Shown one piece after another: positions 41,613 to 51,256 of a stretch of 64,000 bases of DNA (position 1 is the stretch's first letter; every line of letters begins with the position of its first letter). Source of the DNA: Tidjanibacter sp. (GTDB lineage: Bacteria; Bacteroidota; Bacteroidia; Bacteroidales; Rikenellaceae); assembly GCA_017396085.1 (NCBI GenBank), contig JAFQNC010000018.1, positions 40,434-104,433 of the forward strand, written 5' to 3'. The notes under the pieces were generated by a model. The model did not search any database, had not been told where the DNA came from, and was given only the letters and a program-made list of their open reading frames with translations. A program made the position numbers and the translations under genes.

Positions 41613-41652
41613 CGTGGTCATTTTTTGTCTGTTGTGGTGTTGCCCTGCGCTC

Positions 41653-42846
41653 CTATCTCTTTTGTGGAACAATGCAAACACTCAGCCTGCTGTCGGCTCC
41701 GTGCCACATATTCTCCACCGTAAAGTTCATTGTGTCGCCTTTAATCATAAGGTTCTGCTGCGACATCGGCGAGAGGGTAATCTCTCGCTGGCCCTCGGCT
41801 TTGAGCACAAAGGGGAGCGAAGAGTTGTTCACAAGCCTTATGAGTTTTTTGCCATCGGGCCTGTCGAGGATATCCTCGGCACTCACACAAGCCTCAAAGA
41901 GTGCTTTCAGGAGCGACTCCTCGCCTGCCATTGTACCAAACGAGTAGGCTATGGTGCGGCGCTCAGCGAGCGCTTCACGCACACCCTCTTCCGTACACTC
42001 ATTGGCCAAAATCATCGTAAAGTTGCGGATTTGTCCGTTGAGATAGAAGTCTGCCGTGGTGTTGTGGATGTCGGTGCTGGAAGCCATAAAGAACCCATAT
42101 TTTTTGGCCCTATCAATAGCCTTGGGATAGAACTCGTTGGTGTTCATAATCTCGATGCCATCAATGAGCCCTTTTTCGTAGACCCTCTGCTCAAACTCGT
42201 GCATCTCCAAACTCTCTCGTTTCCACCCGGGGTGGTTGTGCATAATGATGGCTCCTTGTGCGCGAGCGTTGAGGATTGATTTTTCGGGGTCGTCATCGTA
42301 GATGGTATTGTTGTTTTTGGTGAAGAGGGCATTGAAGTGTCCGTAGAGTTCGGGCCTGCGGGTAACTTCGATGCCTCGGATAACCATAATACCATAGTAG
42401 TTCAGACTCTTTTGCAGTCCATAGAAGGGTGCGTTGAGGTCCACTTTGATGCCATTTTCATCGGCAATGGTCTTGCTTATGGCATAGTTCACCGGCTTGG
42501 TACCTTTGGGCACATAACCGCGCAAGAACTTAATCATATCGGGCTCAAACTTGCGCCATTCGAGGTGGTCAGTGATGGCCAAAATATCGAGTCCGTCCAT
42601 CCACGCCTCTCGGATGCGCATATCGGGCGAGAGGTGTCCATCGGAGAAGAACGTGTGGGTGTGGAGGTCGGCTTTGAAGACCTTGTAACCATTGACATCG
42701 GGAATCACAATATTACGGCGCTCCACGGGGGTGCAGGCGGTGTGATGCAGGATGTCGGGGTTGATGTTGTCCTGATAGTAGAGTTGTGCGCTTGCACCTT
42801 GGCAGAGAGCCACCACTCCGAGAAGTACCAATAGTATTTTCTTCAT
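41653..42846 (-). CDS. Exported PHP-domain phosphoesterase (Sb-PDE type)
   Basis: A 397-residue secreted protein: signal peptide 1-21 (GVVALCQGASA, then QLYY). The PHP domain has FKADLHTHTFFSDGHLSP (H-x-H and D of the trinuclear metal site), LAITDHLEW, IRGIEVTRRPE, IMHNHPGWKRES and SSTDIHNTTADF. PHP enzymes hydrolyse phosphomonoesters or phosphodiesters; this exported type is annotated as a phosphodiesterase in Bacteroidetes. It ends the PUL operon, 90 bp after GH88. Its position suggests it removes a phosphate group from the PUL glycan; that is inference. Confidence 0.8.
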   Translation of the reverse strand: MKKILLVLLGVVALCQGASAQLYYQDNINPDILHHTACTPVERRNIVIPDVNGYKVFKADLHTHTFFSDGHLSPDMRIREAWMDGLDILAITDHLEWRKFEPDMIKFLRGYVPKGTKPVNYAISKTIADENGIKVDLNAPFYGLQKSLNYYGIMVIRGIEVTRRPELYGHFNALFTKNNNTIYDDDPEKSILNARAQGAIIMHNHPGWKRESLEMHEFEQRVYEKGLIDGIEIMNTNEFYPKAIDRAKKYGFFMASSTDIHNTTADFYLNGQIRNFTMILANECTEEGVREALAERRTIAYSFGTMAGEESLLKALFEACVSAEDILDRPDGKKLIRLVNNSSLPFVLKAEGQREITLSPMSQQNLMIKGDTMNFTVENMWHGADSRLSVCIVPQKR

Positions 42847-42877
42847 AAGGATAGGTTTTGTGTGGTTTTATGTTTGA

Positions 42878-42910
42878 CAATGGTGGTAACCTTGTGTGTT
42901 ACCACCATTG
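42878..42910 (-). promoter_or_regulatory. Intercistronic hairpin between GH88 and PHP genes
   Basis: 13-bp perfect stem CAATGGTGGTAAC/GTTACCACCATTG with a 7-nt loop. No T run. May process or stabilise the mRNA. Confidence 0.6.
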
Positions 42911-42936
42911 CCTGCAATGCTTTGCGTTATGCGTTC

Positions 42937-44124
42937 CTACTCCCTACCGAGGGCCTGCCAACGCAGGAGGCCTTCCAAGAAGTAGTAGTCGGCATAGGTC
43001 AGAGGAACATCCACCTCGCCACCTGCGGGCTTGTGGCCCACGCCGTGGCGGAGAATGAAGTTGTTGTTGGTGCCGGGCTGTGCGAGATACTCATCGGAGG
43101 CGAGTGTGCGCAACTGCCTTTCGGCCACGGCGAGATAGGCCTCACTACGCTCGGGCACGAAACCGCTCAACTCGATGAGAGCCGAAGCCATAATGGCACC
43201 TGCCGAAGCATCTTGGAGGTCGTTGGGGATGTCGTGCGAGTTGAAATCCCAGTAGGGGATGCCGTCCTCGGGGAGATAGGGCAGAATCATCTCGGCCACC
43301 TTTGTTGCCTGCTCGAGGTAGGCTTGCTCTCCGGTCATACGATGCATCATTGTGAAGCCATAGAGTGCCCAAGCCTGACCACGAGCCCACCTCGACTCAT
43401 CGGCGAAACCTTGCACTGTTTGTTTCTTGTTGATGCTACCATCTTTGGGATTGTAGTCCACGAGGTGATAGGTGCTGTAGTCGCTGCGGAAGTGGTTTTT
43501 CATTGTGGTATTGGCGTGGGTTTTGGCAACGTGTTTGAGTTGCTCATCGCCATCACGATTGGCCACCCACATAATGAGTTCGAGGTTCATCATATTGTCG
43601 ATGATAACGGGGAAGTCCCACAGCTCTTTTTTGAAGTCCCAACTACGGAGCGAGCCGATGGTGGGGTTGAAACGGCTTGCGAGCGACTTTGCGCCATTGC
43701 GGAGCACGGGGACATAGTCCTCGTTGCCGGTCAGACGGTAGCCGTTGCCATAGCTGCAAAAGAGTTGGAAGCCCACATCGTGGTCGGTAGTTACCCACTG
43801 CAGGGGGTCGAGTTTGAGTGTGTGCTTTTCGGCCAGAGCCTTGATTTCCGCATCTTTGGTGTACTCATAGATGTACCACATCGAGCCGGGGTAGAAGCCG
43901 CTGCACCACCAGTAGATGTCGGTGTGTACGAAACGGTTGCGCTCGAAAGTTCGGGGACAACGTCCCTCGGGAAGAGCGGCGTCCATATTTTTGCAATGTG
44001 CGGCAGCCACCTCCATCACCTCTTTGGTGATTTGCTCCATACTCTTCTCCCCGCTTTGCGTCCCCACACAAGAGATGGACGCAAGCGAGAAGATAGCCAG
44101 AGCGGTGATAAATAGTTTTTTCAT
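42937..44124 (-). CDS. GH88 unsaturated glucuronyl hydrolase
   Basis: A 395-residue hydrolase that splits the unsaturated uronic acid from oligosaccharides made by polysaccharide lyases. Lipobox SISC (Cys19). Six-hairpin toroid sequences: DIYWWCSGFYPGSMWYIYE, VTTDHDVGFQ with D114/D116, and FPVIIDNMMNLEL with D176. Two Asp residues in such motifs are the catalytic pair in Bacillus UGL. Position after Cys lacks acidic residues, so a periplasm-facing lipoprotein is likely. It directly follows the 917-aa lyase-like gene (12-bp gap) and confirms that the PUL targets a uronic-acid glycan. Confidence 0.92.
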   Translation of the reverse strand: MKKLFITALAIFSLASISCVGTQSGEKSMEQITKEVMEVAAAHCKNMDAALPEGRCPRTFERNRFVHTDIYWWCSGFYPGSMWYIYEYTKDAEIKALAEKHTLKLDPLQWVTTDHDVGFQLFCSYGNGYRLTGNEDYVPVLRNGAKSLASRFNPTIGSLRSWDFKKELWDFPVIIDNMMNLELIMWVANRDGDEQLKHVAKTHANTTMKNHFRSDYSTYHLVDYNPKDGSINKKQTVQGFADESRWARGQAWALYGFTMMHRMTGEQAYLEQATKVAEMILPYLPEDGIPYWDFNSHDIPNDLQDASAGAIMASALIELSGFVPERSEAYLAVAERQLRTLASDEYLAQPGTNNNFILRHGVGHKPAGGEVDVPLTYADYYFLEGLLRWQALGRE

Positions 44125-44136
44125 CGCTTTAATACG

Positions 44137-46890
44137 TTATTTAACAACTTGAATGCATACTTGCACCTCATCCGCGGCTTTGAAGTTTCCTTCCCAACCG
44201 ATGATGGTATATCCCTCATACTCACCAGTAAGTTCCTTCTTGAAGGTGGTAAGTGTCAATGGGGCTGATGATGTATTCAGAGTCATTTTGGTCCCATTTA
44301 CTGTGCAAGAATTGGTAATTGCCTTAATCTCTTGGTTTGTGATGGTACCACAAGAACTTGTCAACTTAAAGTTTGTTTTGCTTTGGGTAACGGTGATTCC
44401 TTCGGGAACAACGACTTGCCAACGATAGGTACAATCCTTGATAACAGTAAACCTGTCATAAATATTCACAGCACCATTGGGTGCACCACTGGTTGTAGAG
44501 AATTGATATTGACGTGAACTGTAATACTTCTCGCCAACGCCGACGTGAGCTCCACTTGCAGAGTTGTCGCTATTTACTGCATACAAAGTCCACTTACTGC
44601 CTTGGAAGGTTGGAGCACCATCCAAGAAGGCTTTACCTTGAGTATCACCATTGGAAAGAGTTGTGGCATCTTGATTCCTGAAATTGGGAATATTGTGTGC
44701 AAGACTTGTATAGCGGAAAATATCCCACCTCTTGGAGCCTTTGTTGGTGTAGTCATAAAACTCCTCACCAGCCTCGCTTGCATATTTGGCAGCATCGCCA
44801 CCTCCGAGGTCGCACACCAAACGCACTCCTTTTTTGTCCAACACAAATGAACCACCATCTTGCTGACCATTGTGGGTCTTGGGACGACCACCTTTGGCTG
44901 CAAGGTAGAGTTTGTGTGTTGCATTGGTGGCAAATGCCACAGGTGTATCCAACTGACTATCGCCATTGTTTGCATACCAGAAGGTTGCAGCGGGAGCAGC
45001 GGGAGTGGCGGTTGCCTGACTTGCATCCATCAGAGCAAATATGGTGGGCAGCAGGCGGAATTCGCTGAAACTCTCCTTGTAGGCACCCTTGTCATAGAGT
45101 TGCTTCTCGTTGTAGAGCAAATCCACGTTGCTCTCCTTGCGAGCAAAGAACCAGTTGGGCAACTTGGGCTCCCATTCCTCTTGTGCATCGCCATAGTTGA
45201 ATACCTTACCCGAGGTACCAATCATAAAGAGAGCCCACTCGGCACTCTTGGCGAAACCTGCATTTGCGGCATAGAGGCCACCATCCGATTCAAAGATTTT
45301 CTCCAAGGCGGTGATGAGGATGGCCTCATAGGTGGTCGAGTGTGCCCAGTGGTCGTAGCCTTCACCATAACCGCCCAATCCGTCTTTACCGTAGGGCACA
45401 AAGCCACTTGCAAGGTTGTCAGCCACAGCACCATCAACGAGGGCAGCGGCAGCAGCCTTCCCCTTCTCGTAGGTGGCCAAACCAGCCAACACGGCAGCCG
45501 AGTTGCAGATGGCATTGGTGGAGTTGTTGGTGGTGGAGGTGAGGGTGGCGGCGTTGGTGGTCAGTGCCTCCAAAGCAGCCTCACGAGTGGTGGCATTCAG
45601 GTCGTAGTGCAACCAGTCGTAGCCCAAAGCCACTGCGGTGGTCAGTTCGGCCACATCAATAATCCAGTTCTCGCCATTCCAATCGGTCCAACCACACACA
45701 GCGTTGATGTCCTTCTCGGCCTGAATGAGATACTCGGCCTTATTGGTCATTCGGTAGCCATAGGAGAGGAACAAAATACGCTCCAAAGCCTTCTCGCTGA
45801 CGGCGGTCAAACGATTATAAACTAAAGCCTTGCTCAAATCGCCCTCGCCCAAAATCTCCTCGCAACGAGCCAAAATGGTCTCGTGGAATTGTTTGGCCAC
45901 AGCATTGGTCTGCACGGTGGTTTTCAGGGTTTTGAGGTCGTCTGCGTTGATGAGCAAGCGGGGGTGAGCCGCAGCCTCCAATTTGGCATAGTCGAAGGTG
46001 CCGGTGGGGGTAGCCGAAGTGTCATCGGCACTCTCGCCTGCGAGCCCGTCAATGGCAATCACTGCTTGGCTGCCTGCGGGCAGACCTGCTGCGGGCACAG
46101 CCTTCTTGAAAATCTCCTCGCCATTGAGCACAATGGCCAAGGTCTTGCCTGCGTGGCCCGGGGTAACGGGCACATAGAGGGTGGTTGCGGTGGTCGAAAT
46201 CACCTCGGGGCCCTCCACAACCGTGGTGTTGCTACCGCTACTGAGAGTGAGCGCACCGTTGGTGAGGTTCAGAGTGCCCTCGCCATTGATTTTCTCTCCC
46301 TCCTCGGCAACAATCTCCAAACTCTCCACAGCCAGAGTGCCATCAGCAGTCGAAAGGCGCACCTCCAACACTGCCAATGCGTGGGCGAAACTCAGTCCCA
46401 AGTTCTCAACCTTTGCACTGGTGGCCGAAGCATAGAGCAGGTCGGCAGCAGCAGCCTCGGCCAACGAACCATCGGTGGTGGCAGGCACCGCAAAGGGTAC
46501 TGCATCCACAGTGGCAGCCTCGGCAGCGTAGGGATAGTAGGCATAGAAAGTGTGCTCGCTACTCTCGTCTTTCCACGAGATGGGCGAAGTGGAGGTAAAG
46601 TGTACCTGTGCGCCCTCCTCGGCGGGAGTGTAGAGAACATTGGCACTCTCGGTGAGAGTCTCGAAGATACCGATTTGGTCGGCACTCTTCCAAGTGGTGG
46701 CCAACACGCCACCATTTTCGGCATTGGGTGTGAGCAGAGTGCGTGAGCAGTCGGTTGCCACGCCCTCAAACACCACCGCACCGGCGGGGAGATTGGTCTC
46801 GGGACCAATCTCCTCTGCGGGTTCGTTTACGCAGGCGAAAGCCACCATTGCGGCTCCCAACACTGCTATGTATTTCACAAACTTTTTCAT
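44137..46890 (-). CDS. Heparinase II/III-like lipoprotein with fimbrillin-like N-terminus; altered active site
   Basis: A 917-residue protein. Lipobox VAFAC (Cys20), then acidic residues (CVNEPAEE), which favours surface exposure. Residues ~35-285 look like a fimbrillin/Mfa-like domain (DCSRTLLTPN, WKSADQIGIFE, FYAYYPY, LSFAHALAVLEVRL). The lyase part starts at ~298 (TFDYAKLEAAAHPRLL). Compared with the 607/688-aa paralogues by eye: toroid W-N-Q-V-C-N-G-G becomes T458-N-A-I-C-N463-S-A; catalytic-type Tyr becomes His517 (WAHSTTY); H-x-H-x-D becomes N674-G-Q676-Q-D678. Metal-type D694 and H732 remain. Probably not a normal lyase; may bind glycan or have changed chemistry. Confidence 0.75.
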   Translation of the reverse strand: MKKFVKYIAVLGAAMVAFACVNEPAEEIGPETNLPAGAVVFEGVATDCSRTLLTPNAENGGVLATTWKSADQIGIFETLTESANVLYTPAEEGAQVHFTSTSPISWKDESSEHTFYAYYPYAAEAATVDAVPFAVPATTDGSLAEAAAADLLYASATSAKVENLGLSFAHALAVLEVRLSTADGTLAVESLEIVAEEGEKINGEGTLNLTNGALTLSSGSNTTVVEGPEVISTTATTLYVPVTPGHAGKTLAIVLNGEEIFKKAVPAAGLPAGSQAVIAIDGLAGESADDTSATPTGTFDYAKLEAAAHPRLLINADDLKTLKTTVQTNAVAKQFHETILARCEEILGEGDLSKALVYNRLTAVSEKALERILFLSYGYRMTNKAEYLIQAEKDINAVCGWTDWNGENWIIDVAELTTAVALGYDWLHYDLNATTREAALEALTTNAATLTSTTNNSTNAICNSAAVLAGLATYEKGKAAAAALVDGAVADNLASGFVPYGKDGLGGYGEGYDHWAHSTTYEAILITALEKIFESDGGLYAANAGFAKSAEWALFMIGTSGKVFNYGDAQEEWEPKLPNWFFARKESNVDLLYNEKQLYDKGAYKESFSEFRLLPTIFALMDASQATATPAAPAATFWYANNGDSQLDTPVAFATNATHKLYLAAKGGRPKTHNGQQDGGSFVLDKKGVRLVCDLGGGDAAKYASEAGEEFYDYTNKGSKRWDIFRYTSLAHNIPNFRNQDATTLSNGDTQGKAFLDGAPTFQGSKWTLYAVNSDNSASGAHVGVGEKYYSSRQYQFSTTSGAPNGAVNIYDRFTVIKDCTYRWQVVVPEGITVTQSKTNFKLTSSCGTITNQEIKAITNSCTVNGTKMTLNTSSAPLTLTTFKKELTGEYEGYTIIGWEGNFKAADEVQVCIQVVK

Positions 46891-46930
46891 TGCAATATAT
46901 AAGTTTTATCGGGTTAGTTGCTCTTTGGAC

Positions 46931-48982
46931 CTATTTCTCGGGGAAGGAAACGTGGAGTTTAACCTCATCGCCCTGTACAAAGTTACCCTCGAAACCAATC
47001 ACGTGGTAGCCCTCAAACTCGCCGGTCAGAGGCTCAACAAAGGCAACCATTTTGGGATTGTCGTTGGTATTAACCTTCATCTGCTCGCCATTGAGGTAGC
47101 AGTTCTTGGTGGTCAGTTTCAGACGGCGGCTGGTGCCATCGGGCATAGTGAGTTTAACGTTGGTAATACCCATTGCCTGAACGACAATCTCCTTGGGAAC
47201 AACACACTGCCAACGGTAGGTGCAATCTTTTAGCACGTCAAACTTCTCCCAGATGCTCAACTGGCCGGCAGCATTAAACTGGAAGTCGCGCTCCAAAGGC
47301 CTTGTGGCATCATCAATGCGGCTCACATAGGGAGCAGCATTGTCGCTATTGACGCCACCCATATTCCAACGAGTGTAGTTCTTGCCGTTCGCACCCCAAG
47401 GACTGTCGGCCCATTCGGTGTTGAGGGTGGTCATACCATCGGTGCCAGCAATGGGCTTGGTGGTTGCGCCAACCTCATAGAAGTTGGGCACGTTGTGGGC
47501 CAAGTTGCTGTATGCCCAAGCGGAGGTCCACCTTGCCGAGCCGGTAGAGTAGTTGTGGTAGTCGGCACCGGCAGCCTCGGCATAGGCAGCCTCGTTGCCT
47601 GCGCCCAAGTCGGTTACAAGGCGCACACCCTTGAAGTCATACACAAACGAGCCGTTGTCTTGGTGGCCGTTGTAGCCGTTGGCAGAGCCACCCTTCATAG
47701 CGTAGTAGGAATCAACGCCCTCGCCGGTGGAGAACACTGCAACGAAAGCCATACCATCGGCAGCCTCGCCATTGTTGTCGCAATACCAGTAGTGGCTGGT
47801 GGGGGCAGCAGGAATCTTGGTTGCCTGTGCGGGGTCCATCAGTGCAAAAATTGCGGGCAACAAGCGGTACTCGCTGAAACGGCCCTTGTAGGAGACGCCA
47901 TCGTTGTAGAGTTTCTTCTCAACGTGGAGATACTTGGTGTCGTTCTCCTTGCGAGCGAAGAACCAGTTGGCCAGTTTGGGCTCGGCCTTCTCCTGTGCGT
48001 TGCCATAGTTGAACACATTGCCCGAGGTACCAACCATAAAGAGAGCCCACTCGGCACTCTTAACAAACGACTCGCTGGTAGCATACAAACCACCATCGTT
48101 GGCAAACACGGCCTCCAATGCGCTAATCAACATAGCCTCATAGGTGGTGGCGTGTGCCCAGATGTCGTAGCCCTCAACGTAGGCACCTGCGTGGCCATAG
48201 GGTACAAAACCGCCCTTCTTGTTGGCAGCCACTGCATCGTCAAGCAGTTTTGCTGCGGTAGCCTTGCTACCATTGTCATACATCGCCAGTGCAGCCAAAC
48301 CGGCAGCAGCGTTGCAGATGGCATTGGTGGAGTTCTCTGCCTCGGTAACGAGTGCAGGAGCGTGTGCTTTCAGTGCAGCCAAAGCAGCCGTGCGGGTTGC
48401 CTCGCTAAGGTTGTCGTAGAGCCAGTCGTAGCCCAAAGCCACAGCAGCGGTAAGTTCGGCAGCATCAATAGCATAGTTCTCGCCATTCCAATCGGTCCAA
48501 CCACACACAGCATTGATGTCCTTCTCGGCCTGAGTGAGATACTCGGCTTTCTGGGTGGTACGGTAGCCATAGGAGAGGAAGAAAATGCGCTCCAAGGCCT
48601 TCTCAGCCACGGTGGTCAGGCGTTTGTTCACCAAATCGTTGGCAAGGTCGCCCTCAGTGAGAATTTCATCGCAACGCTCTATGATGCTGGTGTTGAAAAT
48701 CTTTGCAGCAGGATTGCTGGCCAAAGCACCCGATTGGAGTGCAGTCATTGCCTCGGCAGAGATGAGCACGCGAGGGTGAGCAACTGCATCGAGTTTGGTG
48801 TAGTCAAACGAGCCCGTAGGAGTTGCCTCGCTGTCGGGTTCGGGTGTGGGTTTGTCGGGGTCGGGGGTAGGCTTAACCTCTTCCTGATTGGGGTCTTGGG
48901 AGTCTTTAATCTCGGGGTCCTCGCAGGAGACCATTGTTAAAGCGGCCAAAAGTGTAGCGGCAAAAACTGCAATTTTTTTCAT
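46931..48982 (-). CDS. Heparinase II/III-like lipoprotein; altered active site
   Basis: A 683-residue lipoprotein (lipobox MVSC, Cys20; following CEDPEIKD is acidic, surface-type), with a Pro-rich linker (~36-52, KPTPDPDKPTPEPD). Lyase-like part from ~58 (SFDYTKLDAVAHPRVL). It shares with the 917-aa paralogue the changes away from the active-type: T219-N-A-I-C-N224-A-A in the toroid, His277 (WAHATTY) for the Tyr, and N438-G-H440-Q-D442 for H-x-H-x-D. The metal-type ligands H440, D458 and H496 are kept. 36% or so of visible blocks match the 917-aa protein well, so they are sister paralogues. A pseudo-lyase or novel activity is possible. Confidence 0.78.
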   Translation of the reverse strand: MKKIAVFAATLLAALTMVSCEDPEIKDSQDPNQEEVKPTPDPDKPTPEPDSEATPTGSFDYTKLDAVAHPRVLISAEAMTALQSGALASNPAAKIFNTSIIERCDEILTEGDLANDLVNKRLTTVAEKALERIFFLSYGYRTTQKAEYLTQAEKDINAVCGWTDWNGENYAIDAAELTAAVALGYDWLYDNLSEATRTAALAALKAHAPALVTEAENSTNAICNAAAGLAALAMYDNGSKATAAKLLDDAVAANKKGGFVPYGHAGAYVEGYDIWAHATTYEAMLISALEAVFANDGGLYATSESFVKSAEWALFMVGTSGNVFNYGNAQEKAEPKLANWFFARKENDTKYLHVEKKLYNDGVSYKGRFSEYRLLPAIFALMDPAQATKIPAAPTSHYWYCDNNGEAADGMAFVAVFSTGEGVDSYYAMKGGSANGYNGHQDNGSFVYDFKGVRLVTDLGAGNEAAYAEAAGADYHNYSTGSARWTSAWAYSNLAHNVPNFYEVGATTKPIAGTDGMTTLNTEWADSPWGANGKNYTRWNMGGVNSDNAAPYVSRIDDATRPLERDFQFNAAGQLSIWEKFDVLKDCTYRWQCVVPKEIVVQAMGITNVKLTMPDGTSRRLKLTTKNCYLNGEQMKVNTNDNPKMVAFVEPLTGEFEGYHVIGFEGNFVQGDEVKLHVSFPEK

Positions 48983-49017
48983 ACTATTGTTCGTTTTTTT
49001 TAGATTAGTTTTTTTTG

Positions 49018-49146
49018 TTACAAAGTCTCCCAGCCCTCAAAGAGAAGGTACTCATCCACCTCGCTAAGGCTGGTTGCGATACCTGCCGATACCGAGATTT
49101 CCTCAATCTCCACGGCAGGCGGTGCGTACAAAGTTTTCTGTTTCAT
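49018..49146 (-). CDS. 42-residue small protein inside the PUL operon
   Basis: A short frame with ATG at 49146 and TAA at 49018, 29 bp after the 688-aa gene stop and 35 bp before the 683-aa gene start. The product begins MKQKTLYAPPAVEIEEISVS and continues with a Gly/Ala/Ser segment, then an acidic part with aromatic end (DEYLLFEGW). No signal peptide or transmembrane helix. The N-terminal K-x-x-Y-x-P-x-x-E pattern resembles small orphan proteins that are frequent in Bacteroidales; their role is unknown. The spacing on both sides is operon-like and the codons match the neighbours. Expression not shown; could be a translated spacer. Confidence 0.6.
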   Translation of the reverse strand: MKQKTLYAPPAVEIEEISVSAGIATSLSEVDEYLLFEGWETL

Positions 49147-49175
49147 AGTTAATAATATGTTTGTAAGAATAAATG

Positions 49176-51242
49176 TTAGTACCTATTCTTGGAGAAGATA
49201 ACCGACACATTCATTGTCTCCTCTGGAGCAAGTTGCAACTCATAAGCAACGATTGAGATGCCGGTGTTGGGCTCATCCCACGAATTGGGGCCTTGGGCCG
49301 GATAGGTCATCAGTGTAAGTTTCTTCGAGGGGTCCAAAGTACCCTTGTCGTGGTTGATTTTGAATGTGAGGTAGAGTGTCTGACCTGCCTGTTCGAGTTT
49401 GACGTGTGTGTCGTCTTCGATGGTAACCGTTGAGGGGGTAACCATAGTCCAACGCACTGTGGGGTTCTTACCCGGGCAAGCGGTCATCCAGTCGGTAACC
49501 ATCATATCCTCGTTGTTGTTGATGAACTCGGCAACCCTTGTGGGCGAGTCATACTGCGGGAAGTTCTTGTTGGTTGCAACATCGTGGTCGTTACCATTGT
49601 AGTTGTAGCCATACATAGTGAACTTACCTCCGAGTTGGCCCGGATTGTCGTCAAACCACTGTGGAACGATGAAGGCCTTGCTGGTACAGTTGTGCTTGGT
49701 GCCGTTGATGGTGATGACGTTGTGTCCGAAGTTGTTCAGACGGAAGACATCCCACCTTCTGGAGGTTTTGGTCATATCCCACAACTGTCCACCAATGGCA
49801 GCGTTGGTGTCGCCATAGGTAGGTCTGCCGAGGTCCATAGCCCACCTCACGCCATAGGCGTCATAGACGAAACTACCTCCGTCCAAGTGGGCGTGGGTGC
49901 GGTTGGAACGACCGCCCACAATGCCGAGGAACTTGTCGCTCTCCGACATTGTCCAGTCGGTGTGGATAATCACCTGAGGAACACCGGTGTTGCTGTCGCC
50001 ATCGGGTGCCCACCAGAGTTGTTTGGTGGGTTTTACGGGCTCACTCTTGACGTGGTCGAAGTTCATCATTGCAAACAGGGTGGCCAACAGACGGCCCTCG
50101 TCAAGTTCATCGCAGTATTTGCGTTCTTTGATGAGCATCTTCTCCACAAAGAGCAGCGAGGGGTCGTTTTGCTTTTTGGCAAAGTACCACATAGGGAACT
50201 TACCCATCCACTCCTCATCGGCATCGGCATAGTTGAACGCCTTGCGCGAGGGACCCAACATATGGAGCATCCACTCGGCTGTTTTCTGGAAGCCTTGGCT
50301 GTGGGAGTACAGACCTGCTGCATCATCGCCGAAGATTTTCTCCAACGCACACATCATCAGCACCTGATAGGTGGTACCATAGCCCCAATAGAGATAGCCT
50401 TCGTTGTAGGCACCGCTGTCGCCATAGGCTGTGTAGCCATATTGTTTGTTGCTGGCGAGGCTCTGCTCAATCATCTCCACAGCACGAGCCTTGTCTTTCT
50501 CATACATAGCAAGGGCGGCGATAATCATACCTCCGTTGCAGACCTGATTCCAGTTGGCTTTGTTTTTGAGGAACGACTGCCCTTTGGTTTTGCTGAAAGC
50601 ATACTCCTCAATTTTGCGGCGTGCGAGTTCTCGGGTGGTAGGTTTGAGGTCATTGTAGAGCCAGTCCAAGCCGATTGCCACACCGGTTGCCATCTCGGCC
50701 ACATCGAGGAAGTGGTCGTGGTGCCAATCCTGAAACTCACACACGTTGTTGATGAGCCTCTCGGCCTTGGCCAAGTAGGCGTAGTTACCCGTCATACGAT
50801 AGGCATAGGCGAGTTGGGTGATGCGAGTGAGGGCATTACGCGACACATTGAGAATACTGCCGCCCGAAATGGTGTACTTCAAGTCCGTATAGCCGACATA
50901 CTTGTCGCATCGCTCCAAGATGGTCTCGTGAACATACTTTGTGAAGTCGGTGGAGAGCACCTTCTCTTTGAGTTCTGCCCAATCGGCCTCGGTGTAGAGA
51001 ATACGTGGGTGAGGCGCAGCATCGAGTTTGGAGTAGTCAAGTGAGCCCTTCGGGGTTGCCGAAGTGTCATCGGGAGTCTCCACCCCCGTGTTGGTGCCAC
51101 CTGTGTTGGTGCCACCCTGCTCCACATCAGGGTTGGGTTTTGGTTTAGGCTTTGGTACAGGCTCAACATCCTCACCACAAGCCCACAAACTTGCCGACAG
51201 CAAGAAAGTGAGTAACCAAGTTGTCATTCGTTTGATTTTCAT
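49176..51242 (-). CDS. Heparinase II/III-type polysaccharide lyase, surface lipoprotein
   Basis: A 688-residue predicted lyase that cuts a uronic-acid glycan by beta-elimination. Lipobox LWAC (Cys22); CGEDVE after it is acidic, a surface-export pattern. Linker 29-66 is Pro- then Gly/Thr-rich (GGTNTGGTNTG). Toroid domain ~68-400: W231-N-Q-V-C-N236-G-G and Tyr288 in YWGYGTTYQ. C-terminal beta-sandwich: H450-A-H452-L-D454, D470 (RWAMDLG) and H507 (GHNVI). By analogy with heparinases II and III, Tyr288 and H450 are catalytic, and H452, D470 and H507 bind metal. Intact active site. Substrate not readable; exact PL family not assigned. Confidence 0.85.
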   Translation of the reverse strand: MKIKRMTTWLLTFLLSASLWACGEDVEPVPKPKPKPNPDVEQGGTNTGGTNTGVETPDDTSATPKGSLDYSKLDAAPHPRILYTEADWAELKEKVLSTDFTKYVHETILERCDKYVGYTDLKYTISGGSILNVSRNALTRITQLAYAYRMTGNYAYLAKAERLINNVCEFQDWHHDHFLDVAEMATGVAIGLDWLYNDLKPTTRELARRKIEEYAFSKTKGQSFLKNKANWNQVCNGGMIIAALAMYEKDKARAVEMIEQSLASNKQYGYTAYGDSGAYNEGYLYWGYGTTYQVLMMCALEKIFGDDAAGLYSHSQGFQKTAEWMLHMLGPSRKAFNYADADEEWMGKFPMWYFAKKQNDPSLLFVEKMLIKERKYCDELDEGRLLATLFAMMNFDHVKSEPVKPTKQLWWAPDGDSNTGVPQVIIHTDWTMSESDKFLGIVGGRSNRTHAHLDGGSFVYDAYGVRWAMDLGRPTYGDTNAAIGGQLWDMTKTSRRWDVFRLNNFGHNVITINGTKHNCTSKAFIVPQWFDDNPGQLGGKFTMYGYNYNGNDHDVATNKNFPQYDSPTRVAEFINNNEDMMVTDWMTACPGKNPTVRWTMVTPSTVTIEDDTHVKLEQAGQTLYLTFKINHDKGTLDPSKKLTLMTYPAQGPNSWDEPNTGISIVAYELQLAPEETMNVSVIFSKNRY

Positions 51243-51256
51243 AGCCTTTTATGAGT

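Noticed and set aside
42878..42910. Terminator between GH88 and PHP genes
   Set aside because: Strong stem but no T run on the minus strand; treated as an intercistronic hairpin.
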